Origin: Clostridia bacterium
GTDB lineage: Bacteria; Bacillota; Clostridia; Oscillospirales; CAG-272
Direction of reading: 5' to 3'
Length of the DNA stretch: 64,000 bases
NCBI GenBank assembly: GCA_029007295.1
Contig: JAQXHN010000003.1
Coordinates: forward strand, 1 to 64,000
Part shown: in pieces, positions 54,997 to 63,591 of the stretch
Position numbering within the stretch: the first letter of the stretch is position 1
Layout of the letters: each line of letters starts with the position of its first letter
The notes under the pieces: model-generated
Databases searched by the model: none
What the model saw: the letters and a program-made list of their open reading frames with translations, nothing else
What the model was told of the DNA's origin: nothing
Made by a program: the position numbers and the translations under genes

Positions 54997-56040
54997 TCAG
55001 TCGACCTTTTCGAATTTCTTTTCCTCGGAGGATTTATATGCGGCTAAAGCAACCTTCTGTACATGAATTGCGTCCGAAAGCGGAACAGTCAATTCGGCGC
55101 CGTTTAAAACAGAATTGCCGAAGGATTCGATTTCCTTTCGGTACATATTTCCGAGAGCGGCCTCTACGGTAAATGCGCCGTTTGCTTCTCTGTTCTGCTG
55201 TGCGTCGTATCCGTTTTCCGAGGTTATAACCGCTTTTACGGTACCACCCTCGACCTGACCGATTGTACCCTCGGCAAGAATGCTTCCCTTTGTTCCGTAG
55301 AACTCCATACGGCAGAATGCCGCTTCATCGGGAATATTGAAATGGCTGTCAACATAGGCGCACACGCCGTTATCAAGCTTGATTAAAATGTTTGAGGAGT
55401 CGTCAACATTGTATGAGAAGGTGCGGGTATCGTTAAAGCCGCAAACCTCTACCGCTTTGTGTCCCAGAATATACTCAATTAAATCTATGCAGTGAACGCC
55501 CATATCCATAAGAGCTCCGCCGCCGGATTTTGCTTTGTCCTGTCTCCATGCTCCCTCGATTTCGGGATACCAGCATGTGAGCTGTGCTCTTGCGGAAACA
55601 ACCTCGCCGATGTCGCCGTTTGCTATCATTTCCCTGATTTTCTGATGATAGCCGTGATAACGCATCATAAAGCCCGAAGCGATGAGCACTCCCGCTTCGT
55701 TTGCGGCATTTAATATTGCCTGGCCGTCCTCTATTGTAACCGCCGCCGGCTTCTCAAGCAGAATGTGCTTGCCTGCTCTTGCCGCCGCTATTGCCTGCTC
55801 CTTGTGACATACGACGGGAGACGCAATATACACGGCCTCGATTTCGTCATTTGCAAGAAGCTCGTTATAATCCGTATATGCTGCTTTTGCATTGTATTTT
55901 TCCCTTAACGCTTCGGAGCGCTCCGAATCAATCTCCATTACCGCAACAAGCTCCGCATTTTCCGCAAGCATCATTCCGGGCAGCGTTCTGCGGTCTGCGA
56001 TACCGCCCGCTCCTATTACGCCCCATTTTAACTTTCTCAT
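54997..56040 (-). CDS. Gfo/Idh/MocA-family sugar dehydrogenase
   Basis: A 347-aa NAD(P)-dependent oxidoreductase. Rossmann motif KWGVIGAGGIADRRTLPGM, the signature EKPAAVTIEDGQAIL with the catalytic Lys, and a C-terminal domain with DMGVHCIDLIEYILG (His/Asp). It likely oxidises a sugar or cyclitol. In the operon it follows the DegT aminotransferase and precedes GH20; a keto-sugar intermediate shared with the aminotransferase is plausible. Confidence 0.93.
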   Translation of the reverse strand: MRKLKWGVIGAGGIADRRTLPGMMLAENAELVAVMEIDSERSEALREKYNAKAAYTDYNELLANDEIEAVYIASPVVCHKEQAIAAARAGKHILLEKPAAVTIEDGQAILNAANEAGVLIASGFMMRYHGYHQKIREMIANGDIGEVVSARAQLTCWYPEIEGAWRQDKAKSGGGALMDMGVHCIDLIEYILGHKAVEVCGFNDTRTFSYNVDDSSNILIKLDNGVCAYVDSHFNIPDEAAFCRMEFYGTKGSILAEGTIGQVEGGTVKAVITSENGYDAQQNREANGAFTVEAALGNMYRKEIESFGNSVLNGAELTVPLSDAIHVQKVALAAYKSSEEKKFEKVD

Positions 56041-56112
56041 TTTATCATCCTTTCGATACCGGATAAAAATCCTTGTTATCCGACAGTTTTATTTTCTGTA
56101 TTCTTATTTCAT

Positions 56113-56145
56113 AAAAGGGAGGCATATCCGTCCTTGCCTCCCTTT
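56113..56145 (-). terminator. hairpin between degT-type and gfo genes
   Basis: AAAGGGAGGCA pairs with TGCCTCCCTTT; the minus strand continues TTTTATG. It may partly terminate transcription, lowering expression of the downstream three genes. Confidence 0.7.
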
Positions 56146-56159
56146 GTAAATTACGTTTA

Positions 56160-57431
56160 TTATTTAAGATGCTTATTAAGAGCCGCCTTCATACCCTCGA
56201 TACAACGGTTGATGTGCTCCTCCTCCCATGACGGATGCAAGAACAGGCAAACCGTTTCAAAACGAAGCTTGTGAGCGACGGGACAGTTTGCATTCTTGTA
56301 ATCAACGCTTGCGGGATCGGTGTATTCCTTACTCTTGAACGGGAATGACGCAGTGCCGAAGCCCACGCCCTCTGCGTAAGCCTTTTCCTTGTATGCCTCG
56401 GGCCACTGAATGCCGTAGCACGGAATCTTCATGCCGCTAAGCTCCTTCAGAATTGCGGGAGCGTCGCAGTCAAGCACATTAAGATCGACGAGTATAGGAT
56501 ACCACCAGTATGAGTTAACTCTTATTTCGTCATTGTAGGGAAGCTTCTTAATTCCCTTTAAACCCGTGAAGGCTTCATCGTACATCTTAGCATATTTGCG
56601 CCTTCTTGCAAGATTCCAGTTATCGAATCTCTTAAGCTCGTTTATTCCGATGATCGACTGAATTTCAGTCATACGGTAGTTAAAGCCTACACGGTTGTGT
56701 ATATAAGGAAGCTTTTCCTCTAAAGCAAGCATATTCATTCTCTCTTTTACATCGTAACCGTGATCGCGGAACGAACGGCATTCCCAACCGAGTTCTTCGT
56801 TGTCGGTAATAACCATACCGCCCTCGCCGCCCGTGGTAAAGTGCTTTGACTGGCAGAAGGAGAAGCAGCCGACGTCCCCTATGGTGCCTGCCTTTCTGCC
56901 CCTAAATTCACCGCCGATGCACTGAGCAACATCCTCGATTACATAAAGCTTATTCTTCTTTGCTATCTCAAGAATGGGATCCATGTCGGCGATAACGCCG
57001 TAAAGATGTACAACTACGATACCCTTGGTTCTCGGTGTGATGAGCTTCTCAATACACTTGGGGTCTATCGTGTGGTCTTCGGTAACATCACAGAATACCG
57101 GTATGGCACCTGCCTGTGCAATTGCAAAGGACGACGCAATAAATGAGTAGGAAGGAACGATAACTTCATCGCCGGGACCTATTCCGAGGCAGGAAATGCC
57201 TATGTGGAGAGCCGATGTTCCGTTTGTGCAGGAAATCGCCATCTTAGCGCCTGACCACTCACGAAAGGCTTCTTCAAACTCCATGCCCTTTTTGCCTGTC
57301 CAATAGCTTACCTTTCCGTTCAGCAAGGGTTCCTGAATATCCTTTACCGTTTCCGGTGCAAACTGAGGCCACATAGGAAATCCGATTTCGGCAATACCTG
57401 CGCCGTTCATTACAACTTCTTTATCTGCCAT
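56160..57431 (-). CDS. DegT/DnrJ/EryC1/StrS aminotransferase
   Basis: A 423-aa PLP enzyme that aminates a keto sugar or cyclitol. Family features: KVSYWTGKKGMEFEEAF, ISCTNGTSALHIGISCLGIG, EVIVPSYSFIASSFAI, VVHLYGVIAD, VIEDVAQCIGG (Asp binding the PLP pyridine) and CFSFCQSKHFTTGGEGGM (Schiff-base Lys). Length is somewhat above the usual ~370-400. No polysaccharide synthesis genes adjoin it; instead it heads an operon of sugar hydrolases, which is unusual for the family. Confidence 0.93.
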   Translation of the reverse strand: MADKEVVMNGAGIAEIGFPMWPQFAPETVKDIQEPLLNGKVSYWTGKKGMEFEEAFREWSGAKMAISCTNGTSALHIGISCLGIGPGDEVIVPSYSFIASSFAIAQAGAIPVFCDVTEDHTIDPKCIEKLITPRTKGIVVVHLYGVIADMDPILEIAKKNKLYVIEDVAQCIGGEFRGRKAGTIGDVGCFSFCQSKHFTTGGEGGMVITDNEELGWECRSFRDHGYDVKERMNMLALEEKLPYIHNRVGFNYRMTEIQSIIGINELKRFDNWNLARRRKYAKMYDEAFTGLKGIKKLPYNDEIRVNSYWWYPILVDLNVLDCDAPAILKELSGMKIPCYGIQWPEAYKEKAYAEGVGFGTASFPFKSKEYTDPASVDYKNANCPVAHKLRFETVCLFLHPSWEEEHINRCIEGMKAALNKHLK

Positions 57432-57466
57432 AATTATATACCGCCTTTTTCGTTTATTTTGCTCAC

Positions 57467-57495
57467 ATTGTACATCATTGTGCGGTATATATCAA
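57467..57495 (-). promoter_or_regulatory. sigma-A promoter of the DegT-Gfo-GH20-ceramidase-like operon
   Basis: Minus strand TTGATA (57490-57495), 17-bp spacer, TACAAT (57467-57472). Confidence 0.78.
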
Positions 57496-57521
57496 TACAC
57501 AATTAAATTATTCTGCACGTT

Positions 57522-59393
57522 TTAAAGATGTTTTTTCGCAGCTTCAACAATCCTTTCAACCGTAATTCCTGCGCTTTCAAGCATTGACCTGCCTTTTTCG
57601 CCCAAAACAAAATTGTCCTCTATTGCTATCACGGAAATTTTTATGCTATGAAATTTTTCTCTTAATGAGAACTGCTCCGACAGAGCCGCCGCCGCTGCGC
57701 CGTTTTTAATTCCTTCCTCGACAAAAATGATAAGCTTAACGGACGGCGGGAGCAATTTTTCGATATTATCCGCACATTCTTCGTAGGGCTTTAGCTTTTC
57801 TAACAAAATTATTCCCGTGTTGATACCGCCGTCGCAGAGTATTTTTTCCGCCTTCATTGCAATTTTTACAGACGCTCCGTATGTCATTATGACACATTCA
57901 CACCCTTCTCGGCAGTCCGATTTTGCGCCGAGGGGCGAAGCCTTAACGTCTTTGTAAAATTTATCCGATATTTCGCTGTTTTCGGTATCGTTAGGGTATC
58001 TTATCGCACACGGAGAATTCAATTTCAAGGCTTCGTCAATTGCACTTTTTAACGCTTTTGCCGTGATAGGCGTATAAATTGTCATATTAGGAATGCCCGA
58101 CAGAAACGAAACATCAAATATTCCGTGATGAGTTGCACCGTCACCCGACGAAAGCCCCGCCCGGTCCACTAAAAAGGTAACGGGCAAATTCTGCAGGGCG
58201 ACATCGTGAATAATATTATCGTAAGCCCTTTGCAAAAACGAGGAATAAACGGCAAAAAACGGTTTCATTCCGTTCGCCGCAAGTCCCGCACAAAACGTTA
58301 CGGCGTGCTCCTCGGCGATACCGACGTCGAAGAATCGTGCGGGAATGTCATTGGCAAATTTACTAAGACCCGTTCCCTTCGTCATTGCCGCTGTTACTGC
58401 GCAAATTCTCGAATCCGTCTTTGCACTCTCGCACAGATAATTTCCGGCAAGAATGGAAAAATTATTATGTAATTTCGGCTTTCCCTGAGGAAGAATACTG
58501 TGGTAATCATCGGGGCTTTGTTCGGCGGGACGGTATCCCTTGCCCTTTTTTGTTACGGTGTGAATTACACAGCTTGTATTCAACCCCTTGGCTATTTGCA
58601 AAATATCCTCTAAAGCGTCATAATCGTTGCCGTCTACCGGGCCCAAATAATAAAGTCCTATCTCCTCAAAATAATTACTGTCGTACATAGCATTTTTAAT
58701 TGTCTGCTTTGTATCGCGAACCAAAGCAAATGCCGCATGTCCTATTATCGGAATGTGGTCGATTACACTTCTTGTGGCGTCCTTTACCTTATAGTAGCTT
58801 TTTTTTGAGCGGATTTTTGCAATCTGCTTTGCAAATCCGCCGATGTTCTTGGAAATTGACATTTCATTCTCGTTTAGAATGATAATAAGCTTCAAATTCT
58901 TTTTACAGTTATTAAGCGCCTCGTGAATCATCCCGCCTGTGTACGCACCGTCCCCTATAACGCACACGGTAAATGCGTCGCTCGAATTGATTTTATCCGA
59001 CATGGCAAATCCGAGTGATGCCGAAAGAGAGGTGCCGGAGTGGCCGGCGCCGAAAGGGTCGTGTTCGCTTTCGCTTCGCTTGGTAAATCCCGACAGGCCT
59101 CCCGGCTTTCTCAGATTTTCAAATTCATTTTTTCTTCCGGTCAGAATCTTGTGGGTGTACGCCTGATGCCCTACGTCAAAAATGAAGTGATCCTTAGGAG
59201 AATCAAAGACGCGGTGCATTGCCAGTATCAATTCGACGGTACCGAGATTTGACGCCAGATGACCGCCTGTTTTTCTTACGTTTTCCACAAGAAAATCTCT
59301 TATTTCCGAGCTTAATTCTCCCATTGCCTCGCTCGGTAATTTTTTCAGATCGGAAGGATTATTTATTTTATCAAGGTATTTATAAGATGACAT
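57522..59393 (-). CDS. dxs: 1-deoxy-D-xylulose-5-phosphate synthase
   Basis: A 623-aa thiamine-diphosphate enzyme condensing pyruvate and glyceraldehyde-3-phosphate in the MEP isoprenoid pathway. N-terminal GGHLASNLGTVELILAMHRV, FDVGHQAYTHKILTGR and the TPP motif GDGAYTGGMIHEALNN. The middle transketolase domain has VGIAEEHAVTFCAGLAANG and GLSSGDGATHHG. The C-terminal domain begins near CEGYGA-like MTYGASVKIA. Full length and all motifs intact. Confidence 0.97.
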   Translation of the reverse strand: MSSYKYLDKINNPSDLKKLPSEAMGELSSEIRDFLVENVRKTGGHLASNLGTVELILAMHRVFDSPKDHFIFDVGHQAYTHKILTGRKNEFENLRKPGGLSGFTKRSESEHDPFGAGHSGTSLSASLGFAMSDKINSSDAFTVCVIGDGAYTGGMIHEALNNCKKNLKLIIILNENEMSISKNIGGFAKQIAKIRSKKSYYKVKDATRSVIDHIPIIGHAAFALVRDTKQTIKNAMYDSNYFEEIGLYYLGPVDGNDYDALEDILQIAKGLNTSCVIHTVTKKGKGYRPAEQSPDDYHSILPQGKPKLHNNFSILAGNYLCESAKTDSRICAVTAAMTKGTGLSKFANDIPARFFDVGIAEEHAVTFCAGLAANGMKPFFAVYSSFLQRAYDNIIHDVALQNLPVTFLVDRAGLSSGDGATHHGIFDVSFLSGIPNMTIYTPITAKALKSAIDEALKLNSPCAIRYPNDTENSEISDKFYKDVKASPLGAKSDCREGCECVIMTYGASVKIAMKAEKILCDGGINTGIILLEKLKPYEECADNIEKLLPPSVKLIIFVEEGIKNGAAAAALSEQFSLREKFHSIKISVIAIEDNFVLGEKGRSMLESAGITVERIVEAAKKHL

Positions 59394-59436
59394 ATCCCCT
59401 GTCCTTTTAATTGCGTTGTATAATGCGTTGCCTTAT

Positions 59437-59465
59437 ATTATACACAGTCGCAGACAAAAATGCAA
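59437..59465 (-). promoter_or_regulatory. promoter of dxs
   Basis: Minus strand TTGCAT (59460-59465), 17-bp spacer, TATAAT (59437-59442). Confidence 0.68.
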
Positions 59466-59494
59466 TATTTCACATGTCGGATTCGTTTATTGAA

Positions 59495-59525
59495 CGTAAA
59501 AGGTGCGGAAAATTTACCGCACCTT
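59495..59525 (-). terminator. terminator after brnQ
   Basis: AAGGTGCGG pairs with CCGCACCTT; on the minus strand TTTTACG follows. Confidence 0.75.
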
Positions 59526-59538
59526 CAATTTGCCTGTT

Positions 59539-60894
59539 TTATGCCGTTTTTCTTCTTGTGAAATGAATCGCAAGACCTATTACCAGCCCTATTCCGGCAG
59601 GAACAACCCAACCGAGATTTAATCTGTATAACGGAAGATACTTTTCCGCAAGGCTGATAATTGCGTCTAAACGAAGCGCATTAATTACTCCCTCAGGCAA
59701 ATTTTTTATCAAATCAAATACGGCGGCAATCAAGGTAAACGCCGTAACGCATATATAAACCGCTTTATCGTGATGAAATAATTTTCCCGAAAGAGCGAGT
59801 ATTATCAGCGTAATCGCCAAGGGATAAATAAACATCAGTACCGGAATTGAATATCCGATAATTGCGGAAAGTCCGATATTTGATATCACAAACGAGAAGG
59901 CTGTGAAGATAAACGCCCATGCCTTATAGGGCAGAGCCTTCGGGAACATTTTAACGAAGGCTTCGCTGCAGCTCGTTACAAGTCCTATAGAGGTTTTAAG
60001 ACAGGCAAAGGTTATTGTCGCCGCCAATACTATCATGCCGAATTTGCCCAAATAGTGGCTTGAAATCTGCGAAAGGGCAATGCCGCCGTTTTCGCTTATG
60101 CCGAAAAGACCTCTTGACTGTGCGCCCATTATTATTGTGAGAATATAAATAACCGCCATTAACAAGCCTGCAAAAACACCGGATTTAAGCACGTCCTTTG
60201 CAACTCCCGAGTCCTCCTTTACACCCTTCGAACGGATGATGTTAACAACCGTTATACCGAAGGCAAGACCCGCTATTGCGTCCATCGTTCCGTAGCCCTC
60301 GATAATTGAGGAGAAAAACGCCCCCTGTTCGTATGAAGCGTCGGGCTTGACGGTTGACGCCGCAGCTCCGGGATTAATCAAGGCGGAGACTACGAGAATT
60401 GTAAGGAAGATAAGGAAGAGCGGATTGATTATTCCTCCTATCCAAACCGTAATCCTTCCGGGCTTTAACGAAAAGAGCAAAACCAGCGCAAAGAATATCA
60501 GCGAGAAGCCGAAAAGCGCATAGGATTCCTGAATTTTTCCCTCCAGCATGGGAAATATACCGGTTGTAAACGAAGTGGTCGCACATCTCGGAATCGCAAA
60601 GAACGGTCCTATTGTTAAGTACAGAATGCAGGTAAAGAAATATGAATAGCCCTTACCGACCTTACGGGAGAGCGATTGCAAGCCGTCCGAATGAGTATTT
60701 CCGATCGCCGCCACACCGAGTATCGGAATACCGACGGCAGTAATAACAAAGCCGATAATAGCAGGGATGAAATTACGCCCTGCCAGCTGTCCCAAATGGA
60801 CGGGAAAAATAAGGTTTCCCGCGCCGAAGAACATACCGAATAACGTTGCCGCAACAAGGACGGTATCGGCAAATTTTAATCTTTTCTTTTCCAT
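59539..60894 (-). CDS. brnQ: branched-chain amino acid:cation symporter (LIVCS family)
   Basis: A 451-aa polytopic protein (about 12 spans) that imports leucine, isoleucine and valine with Na+ or H+. N-terminal FGMFFGAGNLIFPVHLGQLA is the family signature. Further matches: GIPILGVAAIGNTHSDGLQS, YLTIGPFFAIPRCATTSF and GYGTMDAIAGLAFGI. Divergent from the LysR gene with overlapping promoters, so it is the likely regulatory target. Confidence 0.95.
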   Translation of the reverse strand: MEKKRLKFADTVLVAATLFGMFFGAGNLIFPVHLGQLAGRNFIPAIIGFVITAVGIPILGVAAIGNTHSDGLQSLSRKVGKGYSYFFTCILYLTIGPFFAIPRCATTSFTTGIFPMLEGKIQESYALFGFSLIFFALVLLFSLKPGRITVWIGGIINPLFLIFLTILVVSALINPGAAASTVKPDASYEQGAFFSSIIEGYGTMDAIAGLAFGITVVNIIRSKGVKEDSGVAKDVLKSGVFAGLLMAVIYILTIIMGAQSRGLFGISENGGIALSQISSHYLGKFGMIVLAATITFACLKTSIGLVTSCSEAFVKMFPKALPYKAWAFIFTAFSFVISNIGLSAIIGYSIPVLMFIYPLAITLIILALSGKLFHHDKAVYICVTAFTLIAAVFDLIKNLPEGVINALRLDAIISLAEKYLPLYRLNLGWVVPAGIGLVIGLAIHFTRRKTA

Positions 60895-60939
60895 AATTAC
60901 CCCTCTGAGCTTTTTATTAAGACGATTTTAACACATCAA

Positions 60940-60968
60940 TTGACAAATGTGAAGTTCGTTGTTATAAT
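60940..60968 (+). promoter_or_regulatory. extended -10 promoter of the LysR gene
   Basis: TTGACA (60940-60945), 17-bp spacer, TATAAT (60963-60968) preceded by TGT. A weaker minus-strand promoter for brnQ (TAAAAT with TGT) overlaps the same region. Confidence 0.82.
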
Positions 60969-60973
60969 AGATA

Positions 60974-60990
60974 TATTACAAACTGTAATA
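60974..60990. promoter_or_regulatory. LysR-type operator palindrome
   Basis: TATTACA-AAC-TGTAATA is a perfect 7-bp inverted repeat with 3-bp centre. It contains the T-N11-A pattern of LysR sites and sits at the LysR transcription start. Confidence 0.7.
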
Positions 60991-61006
60991 CCCATCGGGA
61001 GGAATT

Positions 61007-61897
61007 ATGGACGCAAAAAAGCTCGAAATACTGATTTCCGCCGTCGACCTCGGCAGTTTTTCAAAAGCATCGGAAACGGTAGGCTATACCCAGTCGGGGC
61101 TGACCCATTTAGTAGATGCGCTCGAAAAGGAAATAGGGATTAAGCTTACAAAAAGAACTCACAAGGGCGTTTCGCTGACTGAAAACGGACAAATATTAAT
61201 GCCCTTTATCAGGGATTTTATTGCGTCAAATGCAAAGCTTGAAAATGCCATAAAGAACATTAACGAAAAAAGGAACGATACAATAAGAATTGCGGCATAT
61301 TCCAGCATAGCCATGCACTGGATGCCGGAAATACTGTACAGATTCCGCCGTTTATGTCCCGATACAACGGTAGAGCTTCGCATGGTTGACCACGCTCTCG
61401 AGCCCTTTGAGCTTCTTCGAGACGGCAAAACGGACGTAATTTTTGCAAGCAGACAGGAGGGCTACAATTGTAAATGGACCCCTCTCTATAAAGAGCGGAT
61501 GTTTGCGATTTTACCGAAAAATCACCCCGCCGGCTCCGACGAAGAATATCTTATAACCGATTTCCGAGAATGCGATTTTATTATGCCGTGGGGAAGATTT
61601 GACATTGAAATTAATTCCGCCTTCGCAAAAGCGGGCGTTGAAATAAAAAAATCTCAGCCGAAGGTTGACGATGAAACGGTAATTCGTATGGTGGGCGCCG
61701 GGCTCGGAGTATCCATGATGTCGGAGCTTATGATAAGAGGCAGAACGGACGATGTCAAGTGCATTCCCGTGACGCCCTGTGTCACAAGAGAGCTCGGAAT
61801 GGGCGTTTCTCATAACGATAATTCTAAAGAAATACTATTATTAAAAAACTGCGTTACCGGTTATTTAAACGAAAAATTTCTCCGTGTAAATAAATAA
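61007..61897 (+). CDS. LysR-family transcriptional regulator
   Basis: A 296-aa regulator. The N-terminal winged helix-turn-helix has KLEILISAVDLGSFSKASET and GYTQSGLTHLVDALEKEIGI, then LTENGQILMPFI. Effector domain from residue ~90 has IRIAAYSSIAMHWMPEILYR, typical of the LysR periplasmic-binding fold. GGGAGG precedes ATG. Its location opposite brnQ and a palindrome between them suggest control of branched-chain amino acid uptake and of itself. Confidence 0.93.
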   Translation: MDAKKLEILISAVDLGSFSKASETVGYTQSGLTHLVDALEKEIGIKLTKRTHKGVSLTENGQILMPFIRDFIASNAKLENAIKNINEKRNDTIRIAAYSSIAMHWMPEILYRFRRLCPDTTVELRMVDHALEPFELLRDGKTDVIFASRQEGYNCKWTPLYKERMFAILPKNHPAGSDEEYLITDFRECDFIMPWGRFDIEINSAFAKAGVEIKKSQPKVDDETVIRMVGAGLGVSMMSELMIRGRTDDVKCIPVTPCVTRELGMGVSHNDNSKEILLLKNCVTGYLNEKFLRVNK

Positions 61898-61940
61898 GAG
61901 AAAACAGAGGCTGTTTGTCAGCTTTTGTTTTCTCTTATTT
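61890..61940. terminator. shared terminator between lysR and mgtE
   Basis: AAATAAGAGAAAACA pairs with TGTTTTCTCTTATTT around a ~20-nt loop. It overlaps the lysR stop and ends just before the mgtE stop. Confidence 0.8.
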
Positions 61941-61942
61941 TT

Positions 61943-63310
61943 TCATATTTTCAGTATCCAAATAGCTACATTGAAATAAAGAAACACCGTGCAGGCGTCC
62001 ACTATTGTGGTGATCATGGGAGAAGCCATAACGGCAGGATCCAGCTTGCACCTTTTTGCAAGCATGGGAAGACAGCAACCGAGCGTTTTTGCCAACAAAC
62101 ATGCGCCGACAATGGTAAGTCCTACGACAATCATTACCCTAAAAACGTCAAATCCGGCATACAGCTCGCTGTTTTTGTATATAAATTCGTACATTAGATA
62201 TATTCTCAGCGCATTTGCACAGGCAAGCGTAATTCCGACGACAAGCGCTATCCTGATTTCCTTAAACAGTACTCTGCCGAAATCCTTCATCTTTATTTCG
62301 TCAACCGCCATACCTCTTATAATCAGCACGGAGCTTTGGGAGCCGCAGTTGCCTCCCGTATCCATAAGCATGGGAATAAAAGAAACAAGCAAAGCGCTCA
62401 TTGCCGCCTCGTAATGCGTTATTATAATCCCCGTAAACGTTGCGGAAAGCATAAGTATCAAAAGCCATACGATACGGTGCCTTGCATGGGACAAAACCGA
62501 TGTTTTAAAATAAGAATCATCGCTCGGCGTAACAGCCGCCATCAACTGGAAGTCCTCGTCTGTTTCCTCCTGCATGACATCTATGGCGTCATCTACCGTT
62601 ACGATGCCGACAAGCCTTTTTTCCGCATCGACGACCGGCATGGCAAGAAAGCCGTATTTATTGATTTGCTTTGCAACCTCTTCCTTGTCCTCATGTGTCG
62701 AGACGTAGATGACGTCCTCGTCCATAATGTCCGATATTATCGCTTCCGGGGGCGCCAAAAGCAAATCCTTAGCGGTAACAATGCCGATAAGATGCTTTCC
62801 GGCGTCTGTAACATAACAGGTGTATACCGTTTCCTTATCAAGCGCCGTTTTGCGAATTCTGTCGAAGGCTTCGGAAACCCTCATCGTCTTTTTAAGGTCC
62901 ACGTACTCTATTGTCATAATGCTTCCGGCACTGTCCTTGGGATAGTTCAGAAGCTCGTTTATGCTCTTTCTCATTTCCGGCTTTGCGATTCTTAAAATTC
63001 TCTTGACAAGTGCGGCGGGCATCTCCTCAATCATGTCGACGGTATCGTCAAGGAACATCTCCTCCAGAACCTCGCTCAGCTCATTGTCGGAGAAGGAACG
63101 GATAAGATTCTCCTGCATATCCGCGTCCATTTCGGCAAAGGTTTCGTATGCCAATTCCTTCGGCAATATTCGATAGTAACGGGGCAAATCCTCCTCATCC
63201 GCTTCTTCGAGAAGAAGCACGATATCTGCGGGCTCCATAGTTGCAAGCATTGCGCGAAGCTCGGGATATTTTTTTTGTTTCAGTAATTCAAACGCAGTTT
63301 TTTCTTCCAT
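61943..63310 (-). CDS. mgtE: magnesium transporter MgtE
   Basis: A 455-aa Mg2+ channel. The MgtE N-domain (residues ~1-125; ELRAMLATMEPADIVLLLEE) precedes two CBS domains (TVDDAIDVMQEETDEDF at the end). The membrane domain has five spans with MLMDTGGNCGSQSSVLIIRG, the selectivity-region signature, and PMITTIVDACTVFLYFNVA at the C-terminus. ATG at 63310 follows AAAGGAGG with about 9-nt spacing; homology begins there. A ~245-nt structured leader precedes it, so expression is probably RNA-controlled. Confidence 0.95.
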   Translation of the reverse strand: MEEKTAFELLKQKKYPELRAMLATMEPADIVLLLEEADEEDLPRYYRILPKELAYETFAEMDADMQENLIRSFSDNELSEVLEEMFLDDTVDMIEEMPAALVKRILRIAKPEMRKSINELLNYPKDSAGSIMTIEYVDLKKTMRVSEAFDRIRKTALDKETVYTCYVTDAGKHLIGIVTAKDLLLAPPEAIISDIMDEDVIYVSTHEDKEEVAKQINKYGFLAMPVVDAEKRLVGIVTVDDAIDVMQEETDEDFQLMAAVTPSDDSYFKTSVLSHARHRIVWLLILMLSATFTGIIITHYEAAMSALLVSFIPMLMDTGGNCGSQSSVLIIRGMAVDEIKMKDFGRVLFKEIRIALVVGITLACANALRIYLMYEFIYKNSELYAGFDVFRVMIVVGLTIVGACLLAKTLGCCLPMLAKRCKLDPAVMASPMITTIVDACTVFLYFNVAIWILKI

Positions 63311-63339
63311 CAAAAAAGGCCTCCTTTGTTTTGAAAATT

Positions 63340-63360
63340 TGCTTTTGAATATCAAAAGCA
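63340..63360 (-). other. hairpin near the mgtE ribosome-binding site
   Basis: TGCTTTTGA and TCAAAAGCA form a perfect 9-bp stem with a 3-nt loop, between the leader terminator and the Shine-Dalgarno. Confidence 0.6.
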
Positions 63361-63365
63361 CACGG

Positions 63366-63390
63366 AAAAAGCTCAAAGCACCGCTTTGAG
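63366..63390 (-). terminator. leader terminator (attenuator) of mgtE
   Basis: On the minus strand CTCAAAGC pairs with GCTTTGAG (loop GGT) followed by CTTTTT, lying inside the leader ahead of mgtE. Confidence 0.8.
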
Positions 63391-63426
63391 TTATCGTGCC
63401 AAAACATAGCAGGCAAGCTTATAAAA

Positions 63427-63516
63427 GTGAAGACGGACAGGGTACCGACTTCGCATAATCTAAGCATCGCCCACCGGGTTTTAATTCGGCACTGCCTAAG
63501 TCCATTTAATCTTCAC
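63427..63516 (-). promoter_or_regulatory. structured leader RNA upstream of mgtE (riboswitch candidate)
   Basis: An outer stem GTGAAGA/TCTTCAC (63510-63516 with 63427-63433) and a second GGAC/GTCC pairing close a roughly 90-nt folded domain. The domain contains GGCAGTGCCG, ACCCGGTGGGCGATG and GTCGGTACCC. It precedes an intrinsic terminator, the usual architecture of a transcription-control riboswitch. The core motifs I know for the M-box (GGUGAGGCUCCU, AGUGCUAAAGCUC) are not visible, so the class is unassigned. Confidence 0.6.
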
Positions 63517-63562
63517 TCCTTTTCAGCATTATAATAAGGCATCGGATTACGATGCCTTTTAA

Positions 63563-63591
63563 ATTATACAACTCAATCGGGAAATTGTCAA
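63563..63591 (-). promoter_or_regulatory. consensus sigma-A promoter of mgtE
   Basis: Minus strand TTGACA (63586-63591), 17-bp spacer, TATAAT (63563-63568). The -35 overlaps the flavin-reductase stop codon. Confidence 0.9.

Noticed and set aside
63427..63516. Calling the mgtE leader an M-box outright
   Set aside because: The conserved M-box core strings could not be found by eye, so only a generic regulatory RNA is claimed.
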